This document shows positions 24,932 through 33,098 of a DNA stretch of 64,000 nucleotides, one piece after another. The DNA comes from Nocardiopsis flavescens. GTDB lineage: Bacteria; Actinomycetota; Actinomycetes; Streptosporangiales; Streptosporangiaceae. A model generated the notes under the pieces. The model made no database searches and was not told the DNA's origin. It was given only the letters and a program-made list of their open reading frames with translations. The stretch spans positions 531,663 to 595,662 of the forward strand of contig NZ_FQZK01000001.1 in assembly GCF_900141985.1 (NCBI RefSeq), given 5' to 3'. The position numbers and the translations under genes were made by a program. Positions within the stretch are counted from its first letter, which is position 1, and the number at the start of each line of letters is the position of its first letter.

Positions 24932-25999
24932 GTGACTCCTGTGACCTCCTCTGATGAACAGCGCTCCGACCGCCCCCGCCTGGTGCTGGGGGTGGACGCG
25001 GGCGGCACCGCCACCCGCGCCCTGGTCGCCACCGTGTCCGGCGAGCGGGTGGGGCATGCCCGCGCCGCCGGCGCCAACCCCAACACGCACGGCACCCGCA
25101 AGGCGGGCCGGGAGCTGGCCCGGGCGGTGGGCACCGCCCTGGACCGGGCCGGGCCCGCCGCCCGCGAGCACCTGGCGGCCGGGGTGGTCGGCCTGGCCGG
25201 GGTTTCGGCGCTGCGCGACGACGCGGTGCGCCAGGGGCTGGTGGAGGAACTGCTCGCGGCGGGGGTCCCGGCGGACCGGCTGCGGTTCGCGGGCGACGAC
25301 GAGGTGGCGTTCGCCTCGGGCACGCACGAGCCGGACGGAACGGTGCTGATCGCGGGCACCGGCGCGATCGCCACCCGGGTCGAGGGGCGGCGGCGCAGCC
25401 GGTCCGCGGACGGCATGGGCTGGCTGATCGGCGACGAGGGGTCGGCGTTCTGGATCGGCCACCAGGCGGCCCGGGAGACCGCCCGCCAGCTGAGCCGGGG
25501 CACCGACCTGAGCCCGCTGGCGCGGATGGTCGCCAAGCGGGTGATCCCCGGCCGGCGCCCCGTGCAGGGGAGCGAGCACCTGCCCGAGGAGCACGCGCGC
25601 GCCTTCGCCCGCACGCTGACGGCGCAGCCGCCGATCGGGCTGGCGGCCCTGGCCCCGCTGGTGTCGGAGGCGTTCGCGCAAGGGGACGAGGCGGCCGAGG
25701 TGATCGTGAACGCGGCGGCCGGGCACCTGGCGCACGCGGTGCACCAGGTGCGCTCACCGGGCGAGCGGCGGCCGGTGGTGCTGGCCGGCGGGGTGCTGCT
25801 GGGGTCGGAGCCGGTGCGCGAGTCGCTCACCCGCAAGCTGGCGCTGGGCACGGCGGGCTCGCCGCTGTCCACGGCCGGGTGCACGGCCGGGGCGGCGGCC
25901 TGGCTGGCGGTGCTGGAGGCCGGTGCAGCGGCCGACGACGCCGACCTGCACGCGGCCTTCACCGCACCCGTCGGCGACGGCCGCAGCGACGCCGCCTGA
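24932..25999 (+). CDS. N-acetylglucosamine kinase-like ATPase (BadF/BadG/BcrA/BcrD family)
   Basis: A 355-residue actin-fold sugar kinase. The phosphate-1 loop is LVLGVDAGGTATRALV (about 18-33). The phosphate-2/adenosine region has VLIAGTGAIATRVEGR, and GMGWLIGDEGSAFWIG is the family's sugar-binding/linker signature. The C-terminal adenosine motif is RPVVLAGGVLLGSEPV. These features match the GlcNAc/MurNAc kinase branch rather than benzoyl-CoA reductase ATPases. It would phosphorylate an amino sugar in the cytoplasm. A GH19 chitinase gene lies 1.4 kb downstream, which fits amino-sugar use. The GTG at 24932 has a weak ribosome site; an internal start a few codons later is possible. Confidence 0.85.
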   Translation: MTPVTSSDEQRSDRPRLVLGVDAGGTATRALVATVSGERVGHARAAGANPNTHGTRKAGRELARAVGTALDRAGPAAREHLAAGVVGLAGVSALRDDAVRQGLVEELLAAGVPADRLRFAGDDEVAFASGTHEPDGTVLIAGTGAIATRVEGRRRSRSADGMGWLIGDEGSAFWIGHQAARETARQLSRGTDLSPLARMVAKRVIPGRRPVQGSEHLPEEHARAFARTLTAQPPIGLAALAPLVSEAFAQGDEAAEVIVNAAAGHLAHAVHQVRSPGERRPVVLAGGVLLGSEPVRESLTRKLALGTAGSPLSTAGCTAGAAAWLAVLEAGAAADDADLHAAFTAPVGDGRSDAA

Positions 26000-26074
26000 G
26001 GGACGGCGGGCGGCCGTTCCGGCCCCGGGCGGCCCCCACACGGGCCCCGGGAAGGTAGCCTGACCGGCGATGAT

Positions 26075-26090
26075 GTTAGGTTCACCTAAC
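26075..26090. promoter_or_regulatory. Iron box (DtxR/IdeR/DmdR-type)
   Basis: GTTAGGTTCACCTAAC is a near-perfect dyad that matches the core of the DtxR/IdeR consensus (TTAGGT...ACCTAA). It sits 24 bases before the siderophore-interacting protein start, so iron-loaded DmdR/IdeR should repress that gene. Confidence 0.85.
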
Positions 26091-26113
26091 ACGTTTCGAC
26101 GAAGGGGGCTGCC

Positions 26114-26968
26114 GTGACCGAGCGACGGGAACGACCGAAGGTGACCGTGCACGTGGGACGGGTGGAGGCGGTCGAGCAGCTCACCCCGCACATGGTGCGG
26201 GTGGTGTTCGGCGGGGAGGGGCTGGACGCCTTCTCCACCGCCGGGTACACCGACTCGTACGTGAAGCTGCTGTTCCCGCCGCCCGCCGAGGGCGACCCGG
26301 AGCCCTACGACATGCAGGCGGTCCGCGACAGCCTCCCGCGCGAGGAGTGGCCGGTCACCCGCACCTACACGGTGCGCGCCTTCGACCCGCGCACCCGGCG
26401 GCTGACCGTCGACTTCGTCGTGCACGGCGACGCGGGCCTGGCCGGCCCGTGGGCCGCGGCGGCGCGCCCCGGCGACACCCTGCGCATGTTCGGCCCGGGC
26501 GGCGGCTACTCCCCCGACCCGGAGGCCGACGTGCACCTGCTGGCCGGGGACGAGAGCGCCCTGCCGGCGATCGCGGCGGCGGTGGAGCGGCTGCCCGAGG
26601 GGCGCCCGGCGCACGTGTTCGTGGAGGTCGCGGGCCCGGAGGAGGAGCAGAAGCTGGACGCCCACGCGCTGGTGCGGGTGCACTGGCTGCACCGGGGCGA
26701 CCGGCCGGTGGGCGCGCCGCTGACCGAGGCGGTGCGGGCCCTGGAGCTGCCCGAGGGCCGGGTGCAGGTGTTCGTGCACGGCGAGGCGGGGTTCGTGCGC
26801 GACCTGCGCCGCCTGCTGCGCGTGGAGCGGGGCCTGCCCAAGGAGGACCTGTCGATCTCCGGGTACTGGCGGCTGGGGCGCAACGAGGACGGCTGGCAGT
26901 CCTCCAAGGCCGAGTGGAACCGGCAGGTGGAGGACGAGGAGGCCGCCGCGCTCGCCGACCGCGGCTAG
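26114..26968 (+). CDS. Siderophore-interacting protein (NADPH/FAD ferric-siderophore reductase)
   Basis: A 284-residue SIP-family flavoprotein that releases iron from imported ferric siderophores. The FAD-binding domain (about 1-130) has VTRTYTVRAFDPRTRRLTVDFVVHG, with the RxYTxR flavin motif, and GPWAAAARPGDTLRMFGPGG. The C-terminal SIP domain has LLAGDESALPAIAAAVERLP, the usual nucleotide-site start, and ends with SISGYWRLGRNEDGW. The GTG at 26114 follows GAAGGGG. No siderophore biosynthesis or ABC importer gene is adjacent, so it works with loci elsewhere. The iron box upstream gives the control. Confidence 0.92.
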   Translation: MTERRERPKVTVHVGRVEAVEQLTPHMVRVVFGGEGLDAFSTAGYTDSYVKLLFPPPAEGDPEPYDMQAVRDSLPREEWPVTRTYTVRAFDPRTRRLTVDFVVHGDAGLAGPWAAAARPGDTLRMFGPGGGYSPDPEADVHLLAGDESALPAIAAAVERLPEGRPAHVFVEVAGPEEEQKLDAHALVRVHWLHRGDRPVGAPLTEAVRALELPEGRVQVFVHGEAGFVRDLRRLLRVERGLPKEDLSISGYWRLGRNEDGWQSSKAEWNRQVEDEEAAALADRG

Positions 26969-27268
26969 GGCCCCGGATCCCCCGGCCGGCGGCCCGCGGC
27001 GCAGGGCCGTGACCGGCCGCCGGGAGCGCCGGATCACCGCCCCCTGCGTCCCCGACCGGCGGGGGCCGTCCCGTACCGGCGGCCACCCGGGCCCCGGGCC
27101 CGCGCCCCTCGACCGTGCACCGGATCCCGGCCCTCGGCCGCAGGCCCCGCCCGGCGGCCACAGGCCGGGCCGCGGGGCGGGCGGCACGCCGCCACGGGCG
27201 CGCACGCCCGGGCCGACGGCGCGCGCCCGGCGCCGGTCCGCCGTCTCACCGCGAACGTCGTTCCGTCA
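26969..27268. other. GC-rich spacer before chitinase promoter
   Basis: About 300 bases of very GC-rich sequence between the SIP stop and the chitinase control region. It has several short self-complementary GC stretches but no clear gene, and probably includes the end of the SIP transcript. Confidence 0.4.
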
Positions 27269-27294
27269 CCGTATCCTCACGATTCGTGATACGG
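27269..27294. promoter_or_regulatory. Nested palindrome upstream of chitinase promoter
   Basis: CCGTATCCTCACGATTCGTG followed by ATACGG. The inner arms TCACGA/TCGTGA flank a single T, and the outer arms CCGTAT/ATACGG extend the dyad. It ends four bases before the -35 hexamer, a good position for an activator or repressor distinct from DasR. Confidence 0.5.
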
Positions 27295-27297
27295 ATC

Positions 27298-27327
27298 TTG
27301 ACAGGTCTAGACCACCCTTGCTTAGGT
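27298..27327 (+). promoter_or_regulatory. Chitinase promoter with DasR-like (dre) site
   Basis: A consensus -35 TTGACA (27298-27303) and a -10-like TTAGGT (27322-27327) are 18 bases apart. Inside and overlapping lies ACAGGTCTAGACCACC (27301-27316), which contains the core GGTCTAGACC of the DasR responsive element known from Streptomyces chitin genes. DasR bound here would cover the promoter and be released by phosphorylated glucosamine. Confidence 0.75.
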
Positions 27328-27385
27328 GACGGCACCCCCGGCGGCGCGCGGTCGGATGCGCGCCGCGTCCAAGGAGTGTGATCAC

Positions 27386-28273
27386 GTGATCCGACGTCTC
27401 CTGAGCCAGTTGGCCGCCCTCGGTGCGATCGCCGCTGCGCTCATCGTCCTCCCCGCCACCGTGGCGCAGGCCGCCACCTGCGCGGCGCCCTGGAGCTCCT
27501 CCGCCGTCTACACCGGCGGCGGCACGGCCTCCTACGAGGGCCGCAACTACACCGCCAAGTGGTGGACGCAGAACGAGCGTCCCGGAACCTCCGACGTGTG
27601 GGCCGACCAGGGCGCCTGCACCGGCGGCGGAGGCGGCGAGCAGCCCAACCCCAGCGGGTTCGTCGTCACCGAGGCCCAGTTCAACCAGATGTTCCCGAAC
27701 CGGAACCCCTTCTACACCTACAGCGGCCTCACCGCCGCGCTCAGCTCCTACCCCGGCTTCGCCAACACCGGAAGCGACGAGGTGAAGAAGCGCGAGGCGG
27801 CCGCCTTCCTGGCCAACGTCAGCCACGAGACCGGCGGCCTCGTGTACATCAAGGAGACCAACGAGGCCAACTACCCGCACTACTGCGACTGGGGCCAGCC
27901 CTTCGGCTGCCCGGCCGGACAGGCCGCCTACTACGGCCGCGGCCCCATCCAGCTCAGCTGGAACTACAACTACAAGGCCGCGGGCGACGCCCTGGGCATC
28001 GACCTGCTGAACAACCCCTACCTGGTCGAGCAGGACGCGTCCGTCGCGTGGCGGACGGGCCTGTGGTACTGGAACACCCAGACCGGGGCCGGCTCCATCA
28101 CGCCCCACAACGCCATCGTCAACGGCCACGGCTTCGGTGAGACGATCCGCGCGATCAACGGCGGGCTGGAGTGCAACGGGGGCAACCCGGGGCAGGTCCA
28201 GAGCCGCATCAACAAGTTCACCGAGTTCACGCAGATCCTGGGGACGACCACCGGTTCGAACCTGAGCTGCTGA
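27386..28273 (+). CDS. Secreted GH19 chitinase with N-terminal chitin-binding domain
   Basis: A 295-residue secreted enzyme. A Sec signal peptide (about 1-29) has a RR start, a hydrophobic core LAALGAIAAALIVLP and an AQA cleavage site. Mature residues then form a CBM5/12-like domain (CAAPWSSSAVYTGGGTASYEG ... KWWTQNERPGTSDVW), a Gly-rich linker (GGGGG), and a GH19 catalytic domain. The catalytic domain starts FVVTEAQFNQMFP, has catalytic Glu in FLANVSHETGG and a second Glu in the YIKETNEAN region, and carries AAYYGRGPIQLSWNYNY. Lysozyme-like GH19 enzymes cleave chitin by inversion. The GTG at 27386 follows AAGGAG with nine-base spacing. A perfect hairpin follows the stop. Confidence 0.95.
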   Translation: MIRRLLSQLAALGAIAAALIVLPATVAQAATCAAPWSSSAVYTGGGTASYEGRNYTAKWWTQNERPGTSDVWADQGACTGGGGGEQPNPSGFVVTEAQFNQMFPNRNPFYTYSGLTAALSSYPGFANTGSDEVKKREAAAFLANVSHETGGLVYIKETNEANYPHYCDWGQPFGCPAGQAAYYGRGPIQLSWNYNYKAAGDALGIDLLNNPYLVEQDASVAWRTGLWYWNTQTGAGSITPHNAIVNGHGFGETIRAINGGLECNGGNPGQVQSRINKFTEFTQILGTTTGSNLSC

Positions 28274-28317
28274 CCTCCCGGGCGGGTCCGAACGCCCGTG
28301 GAGAGCAGTGCGAGGGG

Positions 28318-28348
28318 GCGCCCCCGGCCGCGCGACGGCCGGGGGCGC
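28318..28348 (+). terminator. Perfect 13-bp hairpin after chitinase
   Basis: GCGCCCCCGGCCG, loop CGCGA, CGGCCGGGGGCGC. It lies 45 bases after the chitinase stop and is the likely intrinsic terminator. Confidence 0.75.
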
Positions 28349-28520
28349 TCCCGTGTCCGGGCCCGCCGCGCCGACGGCGGGGCCCGGAAGCGCAAAGCCC
28401 CCGCGGCAAGGGCCGAGCACGCTCCCCCGCCGGTCCGAACGCACGCCCCACGGCCGAGCACACACCCCGCGGCCGAGTGCGCTCCCCCGCCGCGCCGACC
28501 GGGGCGACGGGGTCCCGCCC

Positions 28521-29879
28521 TCAGAGGCCGAGCTGTTCCAGGGCCGCCACGTACCCCTCGTTGAACGTGGGGAACTGCGGCGTGGAGTCGATGAGGTACC
28601 CCACCGGGATCCGCGCGCGGATCGCCAGCGCGGCGGTGTTGATCCACTCCGACACCATCGGCCCGATCGCCCAGGCGCCCACCAGCACCCCCGCGTCCCG
28701 GTCGGCGACCACCCCCAGGGTCCCGCGCGGGTCGGTGGCGTGGGTCCAGGGCCGGGCCAGGGTCTCGGGCAGGTCGATCTCCGCGGTGACCGCGTCCACG
28801 CCCCGTTCCCGGGCCTGTGCCGCGGTGAGCCCCACCCCGGCGATCTCCGGGTGGGCGAACACCACCCGGGGCACCCCGGTGTAGTCGGCGCGGCGGTCCC
28901 CGCCCAGGATGTTGGCCGCCGCCAGCCGCCCCTGGTACTTGGCGACGTGGGTGAACAGGGCGCGGCCCGTGACGTCGCCGACCGCCCACAGCCCGGGGGC
29001 GACCCGGCAGTGCCCGTCCACGGCCAGCGCCCCGCGGTCCGCCTCCACCCCCAGTGCGTCCAGGCCGAGGCCGTCGCCGCGGGGCCGGCGACCGGTGGCC
29101 AGGACGAGGACGTCGGCGGTGACGCGCTCCCCCGAGTCCAGGACGGCGGCGACGCCGTCGCCGTCGGCCGCGGCCGACTCCACCTGCGCGCCCGGCCGGA
29201 CGGTGACGCCGTCGCGGGCGAACTGCTCGGCGACCAGCTCGCCCAGGCGCGGCTCCTCGCGGCCCAGCAGCCGGTCGCCGCGCTGGACGAGCGTCACCCG
29301 CGACCCCGTGCGGGCCAGGAACTGCCCGAGTTCGACGGCGACCGCGCCGCCGCCCACCACCAGCGCCCGGCCGGGGATCTCGGTGAGCGTGGTGGCCTCG
29401 CGGTTGGTCCACACCCGGTCCGGGCCCAGGGCGTCCAGGCCCTCGATCGGCGGGCGCACCGCCGAGGAGCCGGTGGCGACCACGACGTGGTCGGCGGTGT
29501 ACTCCCGCCCGTCGACCGCCACCCGCCAGGGGTCGCGGCCCACGACGCGGGCCTCGCCCCGCAGGACCAGCGCACCGCGGTCCCGGTACCCCTGGACCTG
29601 CTCGGAGTCGTCCAGGTGGCGGATCATCCGGTCGCGGTAGGCGCGCAGCGCGGGCCAGTCCAGGCCGGGGCGGTCCAGGGCGGCGGCCTCGACCGCGTCC
29701 TGGCGCACCTCGGGCGGGCGGATGAGGGTCTTGCTGGGGATGCAGGCGTAGTACCCGCACTCGCCGCCGATGAGCTCGCGCTCCACGACCGCCACCCGCT
29801 TCCCGGCCGCCAGGAGCCGGTCGGCGACGACCTCGCCCCCCGGTCCCATGCCGATGACGATGGCGTCCAGGTGTTCCAT
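28521..29879 (-). CDS. FAD-dependent pyridine nucleotide-disulfide oxidoreductase
   Basis: A 452-residue class I flavin disulfide reductase-like protein. FAD motif IVIGMGPGGEVVADRLL starts at residue ~7. The redox disulfide is kept in GGECGYYACIPSK (Cys-x4-Cys). The NAD(P) motif is ALVVGGGAVAVELGQFL, and the second FAD motif GLWAVGDVTGRALFTHVAKYQG. The C-terminal interface lacks the HxHPT..E acid-base His: the matching stretch reads STPQFPTFNEG, with Phe at the His position and Glu retained. It resembles mercuric reductase and dihydrolipoamide dehydrogenase but probably uses another oxidant; this form is common in actinobacteria. The ATG at 29879 has GGAGG nine bases upstream. Function unknown. 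Confidence 0.85.
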   Translation of the reverse strand: MEHLDAIVIGMGPGGEVVADRLLAAGKRVAVVERELIGGECGYYACIPSKTLIRPPEVRQDAVEAAALDRPGLDWPALRAYRDRMIRHLDDSEQVQGYRDRGALVLRGEARVVGRDPWRVAVDGREYTADHVVVATGSSAVRPPIEGLDALGPDRVWTNREATTLTEIPGRALVVGGGAVAVELGQFLARTGSRVTLVQRGDRLLGREEPRLGELVAEQFARDGVTVRPGAQVESAAADGDGVAAVLDSGERVTADVLVLATGRRPRGDGLGLDALGVEADRGALAVDGHCRVAPGLWAVGDVTGRALFTHVAKYQGRLAAANILGGDRRADYTGVPRVVFAHPEIAGVGLTAAQARERGVDAVTAEIDLPETLARPWTHATDPRGTLGVVADRDAGVLVGAWAIGPMVSEWINTAALAIRARIPVGYLIDSTPQFPTFNEGYVAALEQLGL

Positions 29880-30089
29880 GGTGTCCTCCGCTCGCCGGTC
29901 CCCCATGATGGTGGACCCCTCCGGGCCGCGCCACCGCCCCGACACGCGGTGGCCGCGCGGGTCCGCCCGCCGGGCGCCGCCGGCGGCGGGGTGCGGCGCG
30001 TCACCCCGCCGGCGGGCGCGGCGCCGGGTCCGGCCGTGGTGCAATGGCAGGTCGGCACACCGCTCTCACCAGGAACACAGCCACCGGCC

Positions 30090-30722
30090 ATGTCCACGCA
30101 GAACATCCTCCTGATCCTCGACCTCGTCGGGGTCTTCGCCTTCGCCGTCGACGGGGCCCTCACCGCCATCCGCACCGCCCGGGTGGACATCGTGGGCGTC
30201 CTGGTCCTGGGCCTGGTCACCGCGATCGGCGGCGGCATCGTCCGGGACGTGCTGCTGGGGGTGACCCCCGCGACGTTCCAGGACTGGCGGTACGTGACCG
30301 TGGCCCTGACCGGCGGCATGGTCGCGTTCTTCCTCGGCTCGCGGCTCACCCGGCTGGCCACGCCGATCCTGCTGTTCGACGCGGCGGGACTGAGCCTGTT
30401 CGTGGTCATCGGCGCGGCCAAGGCGATCGAGCTGGGCTTCGGGCCGCTCCAGGCGGTCCTGCTGGGGGCGATCACGGGGGTGGGCGGCGGCACCATCCGC
30501 GACGTGCTGCTCAACCGGGTGCCGACGGTGCTCAGCGCCCACTCGCACCTGTACGCGATCCCGGCGCTGCTGGGGGCGGGGACGGTGTCGGTGGCGCACG
30601 TGCTCGGGTTCGACGCCGGGTGGGTGGCGGTGGCCGGCGCGCTGCTGTGCTTCACGGTCCGCGTGCTGGCGCTGCGCTACCGGTGGAACGCGCCGCTGCC
30701 GCCGGGGGCCCCACCGGTCTGA
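30090..30722 (+). CDS. TRIC-family (YadS/UPF0126) cation channel
   Basis: A 210-residue membrane protein with seven hydrophobic segments in two homologous halves. Each half carries the family signature: ITAIGGGIVRDVLLG-like sequence in the first (TAIGGGIVRDVLLG) and GVGGGTIRDVLLN in the second. These GGGxxRD loops bind lipid and shape the pore in bacterial and animal TRIC channels, which pass K+ as homotrimers. Start ATG at 30090. It is divergent from the flavin reductase gene and converges on the LysR gene with seven bases between stops. Confidence 0.9.
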   Translation: MSTQNILLILDLVGVFAFAVDGALTAIRTARVDIVGVLVLGLVTAIGGGIVRDVLLGVTPATFQDWRYVTVALTGGMVAFFLGSRLTRLATPILLFDAAGLSLFVVIGAAKAIELGFGPLQAVLLGAITGVGGGTIRDVLLNRVPTVLSAHSHLYAIPALLGAGTVSVAHVLGFDAGWVAVAGALLCFTVRVLALRYRWNAPLPPGAPPV

Positions 30723-30729
30723 CCCCGGC

Positions 30730-31650
30730 TCAGGGCGGGGCGGGCGCCTCCTCCAGCGCGCGGGCGGCCACCCCGCGCAGGGTGGCGACCAGCTCCGGCA
30801 GCGGCTCGGGCGGCCTGCGCCGGTGCACCGCGTACACCTCGCGGGCCAGCCGGACCCCGCTCAGCGGCCGGCTCACCCAGCCGCCGCGGCGGGCCGCGCC
30901 CAGGATGGTGGCGGGGACCAGCGCCACCCCCACGCCCACCTCGATCAGGGCCAGCGCCACCTCGTAGTCGCGGGTCTCGTAGGCGACGGTCAGCTCGACC
31001 CCGGCGGCGGAGGCCGCGGCGTCCAGGGTGGTGCGGTTGGCGATGCCCGGGGCCCCGCAGATCCACTCCTCCCCCGCCAGGTCGGCCAGGGACACGGGGC
31101 GGTCCCCGATCGGGTGGCCGACCGGGGCCACCGCCATGAGCGGGTCCACGAGGATCCGCTCGCGGTGCAGGCCCGGCGCGCGCGGCAGCGGGACCGCCGG
31201 GTAGCGGTGGGTGACGAGCAGGTCGAGGTCGCCCGAGGTCACCAGGTCGTGGCCGCCGGGCGGCTCGATGTCGGCCAGGGACAGGCGCACGTGCGGGTGG
31301 TCGCGGCCGAACGCGGCCAGGGTCTGGGGCAGCAGGACCTTGCCCGCGCTGGCGAAGGCCCCCACGGACAGGTGCTCGGGCGGGGTTCCGGTGTGGGCGC
31401 GGATGGCCGCCTCGGCGTCGCGCAGCTCGCCCAGGACGCGCTGGCCGTGTTCGAGCAGGACCCGCCCGGCGTCGGTGAGCGTGGCGCCGGTGCGCCCGCG
31501 CTCGACCAGGACCACGCCGACCTCGCGCTCCAGCTTGGTGAGCTGCTGGGACAGCGCGGGCGGGGTGAAGGACAGGCGGGCCGCCGCGGCGGCGATGGAC
31601 CCGGCGTGCGCGATCTCCACGAGCACGCGCAGGCGGTTGGCGTCCAGCAT
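30730..31650 (-). CDS. LysR-type transcriptional regulator
   Basis: A 306-residue LTTR. The N-terminal helix-turn-helix (about 1-60) is RLRVLVEIAHAGSIAAAAARLSFTPPALSQQLTKLE. The effector domain starts LSVGAFASAGKVLLPQTLAAF. The ATG at 31650 has GGAGG upstream. It is divergent from a threonine/serine dehydratase gene with 100 bases between starts, the classic layout for an LTTR and its target, so control of that enzyme is likely. Confidence 0.92.
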   Translation of the reverse strand: MLDANRLRVLVEIAHAGSIAAAAARLSFTPPALSQQLTKLEREVGVVLVERGRTGATLTDAGRVLLEHGQRVLGELRDAEAAIRAHTGTPPEHLSVGAFASAGKVLLPQTLAAFGRDHPHVRLSLADIEPPGGHDLVTSGDLDLLVTHRYPAVPLPRAPGLHRERILVDPLMAVAPVGHPIGDRPVSLADLAGEEWICGAPGIANRTTLDAAASAAGVELTVAYETRDYEVALALIEVGVGVALVPATILGAARRGGWVSRPLSGVRLAREVYAVHRRRPPEPLPELVATLRGVAARALEEAPAPP

Positions 31651-31712
31651 GGGTCCTCCCCGGGCGAACACGATCCGGTACAAAGTTCTGCTTACCGATC
31701 TTTAGCAGACAC

Positions 31713-31723
31713 AACTTTAAGTT
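31713..31723. promoter_or_regulatory. Short dyad in LysR/dehydratase control region
   Basis: AACTTTAAGTT is a perfect 11-base dyad in an AT-rich pocket (31675-31730) midway between the divergent starts. It is a plausible LTTR contact, though a full T-N11-A site is not certain. Confidence 0.4.
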
Positions 31724-31750
31724 AATCGTCGGTAGCGGGAGCATGGGGGC

Positions 31751-32671
31751 ATGACGACGACCGCGCACGCCGTGCCCACGGCCACCGATGTCCGTGCCGC
31801 CGCCGAACGCATCGCGCCCTACGCCCGCCGGACCCCGGTGCTGCACACCGAGGTCGACGGCAGGCCCGTGACCCTGAAGCTGGAGCACCTCCAGCTCACC
31901 GGCGCGTTCAAGCTGCGCGGCGCGCTCAACGCCCTGATCGGCGGGGGCCCCTCCGACCGGGTGGTCACCGCCTCCGGGGGCAACCACGGGCTGGGGGTGG
32001 CCACCGCCGCCCGCCTGCTCGGGGTGCACGCCACCGTGTACGTGCCCGAGACGGTCCCCGAGGCCAAGGCGGCTCCGCTGGCCGCCACCGGCGCCGAGGT
32101 GGTGCGGGTGGGCGAGCACTACGCCGTGGCGGCCGAGGCCGCGCTGGCGCACGCGGACCGGGAGGGCGTCCGCTACCTGCACGCGTTCGACGACCCGCTG
32201 GTGGTCGCGGGCCAGGGGACGCTGGGCCTGGAGATCGCCGCCGACGCCCCCGAGTGCGACAGCATCGCCGTGGCCGTGGGCGGCGGCGGACTGGTCGCGG
32301 GGGTGCGGCTGGGCGCGGGCGGGCGCGAGGTCGTGGGCGTGGAGCCCGAGGGCTGCCGCAGCCTGCACGCCGCCATGGAGGCGGGCCGCCCGGTGCGGAC
32401 GCCGGTGGACTCGGTGGCCTCCTCCGCGCTGGGCGCCTCGACGCTGGGCCGGGTGCCGTTCGAGGTACTGCGCGACCACCCGGTCACCCGGACCCTGGTG
32501 AGCGACGCCGAGATCACCGCCGCCCAGGACCGCCTGTGGTCGGAGTTCCGCATCGCCACCGAGCCCGCCGCCGCGGTGCCGTTCGCCGCCTGGCTGGCGG
32601 GGCGGGTGCCGGGTGAGCGGCCCTGCCTGGTGGTCTGCGGCGCCAACGCCCGCTGGGACCGCGTGGGCTGA
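31751..32671 (+). CDS. Threonine/serine dehydratase-like PLP enzyme
   Basis: A 306-residue fold-type II PLP enzyme. The Schiff-base Lys is in TGAFKLRGALNAL (about residue 54), the substrate loop is VTASGGNHGLGVATAA, and the phosphate-binding Gly-rich loop is VAVGGGGLVAGVRLG. A C-terminal ACT regulatory domain is absent, so this is the short catabolic-type form. The reaction would be deamination of Thr or Ser to the 2-oxo acid, although racemases of this size look alike. A short ribosome site (GGGGGC) precedes the ATG. A textbook terminator follows. Confidence 0.88.
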   Translation: MTTTAHAVPTATDVRAAAERIAPYARRTPVLHTEVDGRPVTLKLEHLQLTGAFKLRGALNALIGGGPSDRVVTASGGNHGLGVATAARLLGVHATVYVPETVPEAKAAPLAATGAEVVRVGEHYAVAAEAALAHADREGVRYLHAFDDPLVVAGQGTLGLEIAADAPECDSIAVAVGGGGLVAGVRLGAGGREVVGVEPEGCRSLHAAMEAGRPVRTPVDSVASSALGASTLGRVPFEVLRDHPVTRTLVSDAEITAAQDRLWSEFRIATEPAAAVPFAAWLAGRVPGERPCLVVCGANARWDRVG

Positions 32672-32695
32672 GACCCGCACCGCACCCGTGCACCG

Positions 32696-32727
32696 GGACC
32701 CGTCGCGCCGGCGACGGGTCCTTTTTT
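32696..32727 (+). terminator. Rho-independent terminator with T-run
   Basis: GGACCCGTCGC, loop GCCG, GCGACGGGTCC, then six T residues (32722-32727). It is the clearest intrinsic terminator in the window, 25 bases after the dehydratase stop. Confidence 0.92.
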
Positions 32728-33098
32728 CGTGTGCGTGTTCCCGCCTCGAATCCGGAAGGCGATTCCTTTCCATGACAACGGGCGAATCCGACTTCCGGTT
32801 CACCCTTTCCGGCCACGATCGGGAGACGATTCCCCGACCACCGGTATCACCGTTCCGACCTGTGCTTTCCCCTCCGCCGCACGCGTGCTCCCGCGACTCT
32901 CGCGCCCCGTGTGCGAGTTCCGGACACGACACCGGGTTCCGGTCCTTCCGCATGTGCGAAGTAAGGGGTTTTTCCGTAAAATTCCGATCCGAATGCACGG
33001 CGTCCGCGTCCCATCCGGGAAAGCGGCGGAACCGGCGTTCGCCCCCTCCCCACCCTCCCGGTACCCCCGGTCACTCCCCTGACAGAGAGAAGTCGGTC
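32728..33098. other. AT-richer leader before FHA gene
   Basis: About 370 bases with lower GC than the flanks. An in-frame ATG at 32772 would extend the FHA protein by 109 residues, but those residues have no family resemblance and use rare A/T-ending codons. This is better read as promoter and 5' leader. Confidence 0.5.

Noticed and set aside
32772..33098. In-frame N-terminal extension of the FHA protein
   Set aside because: No family likeness, atypical codon use, and it runs directly from an intrinsic terminator into promoter-like DNA.
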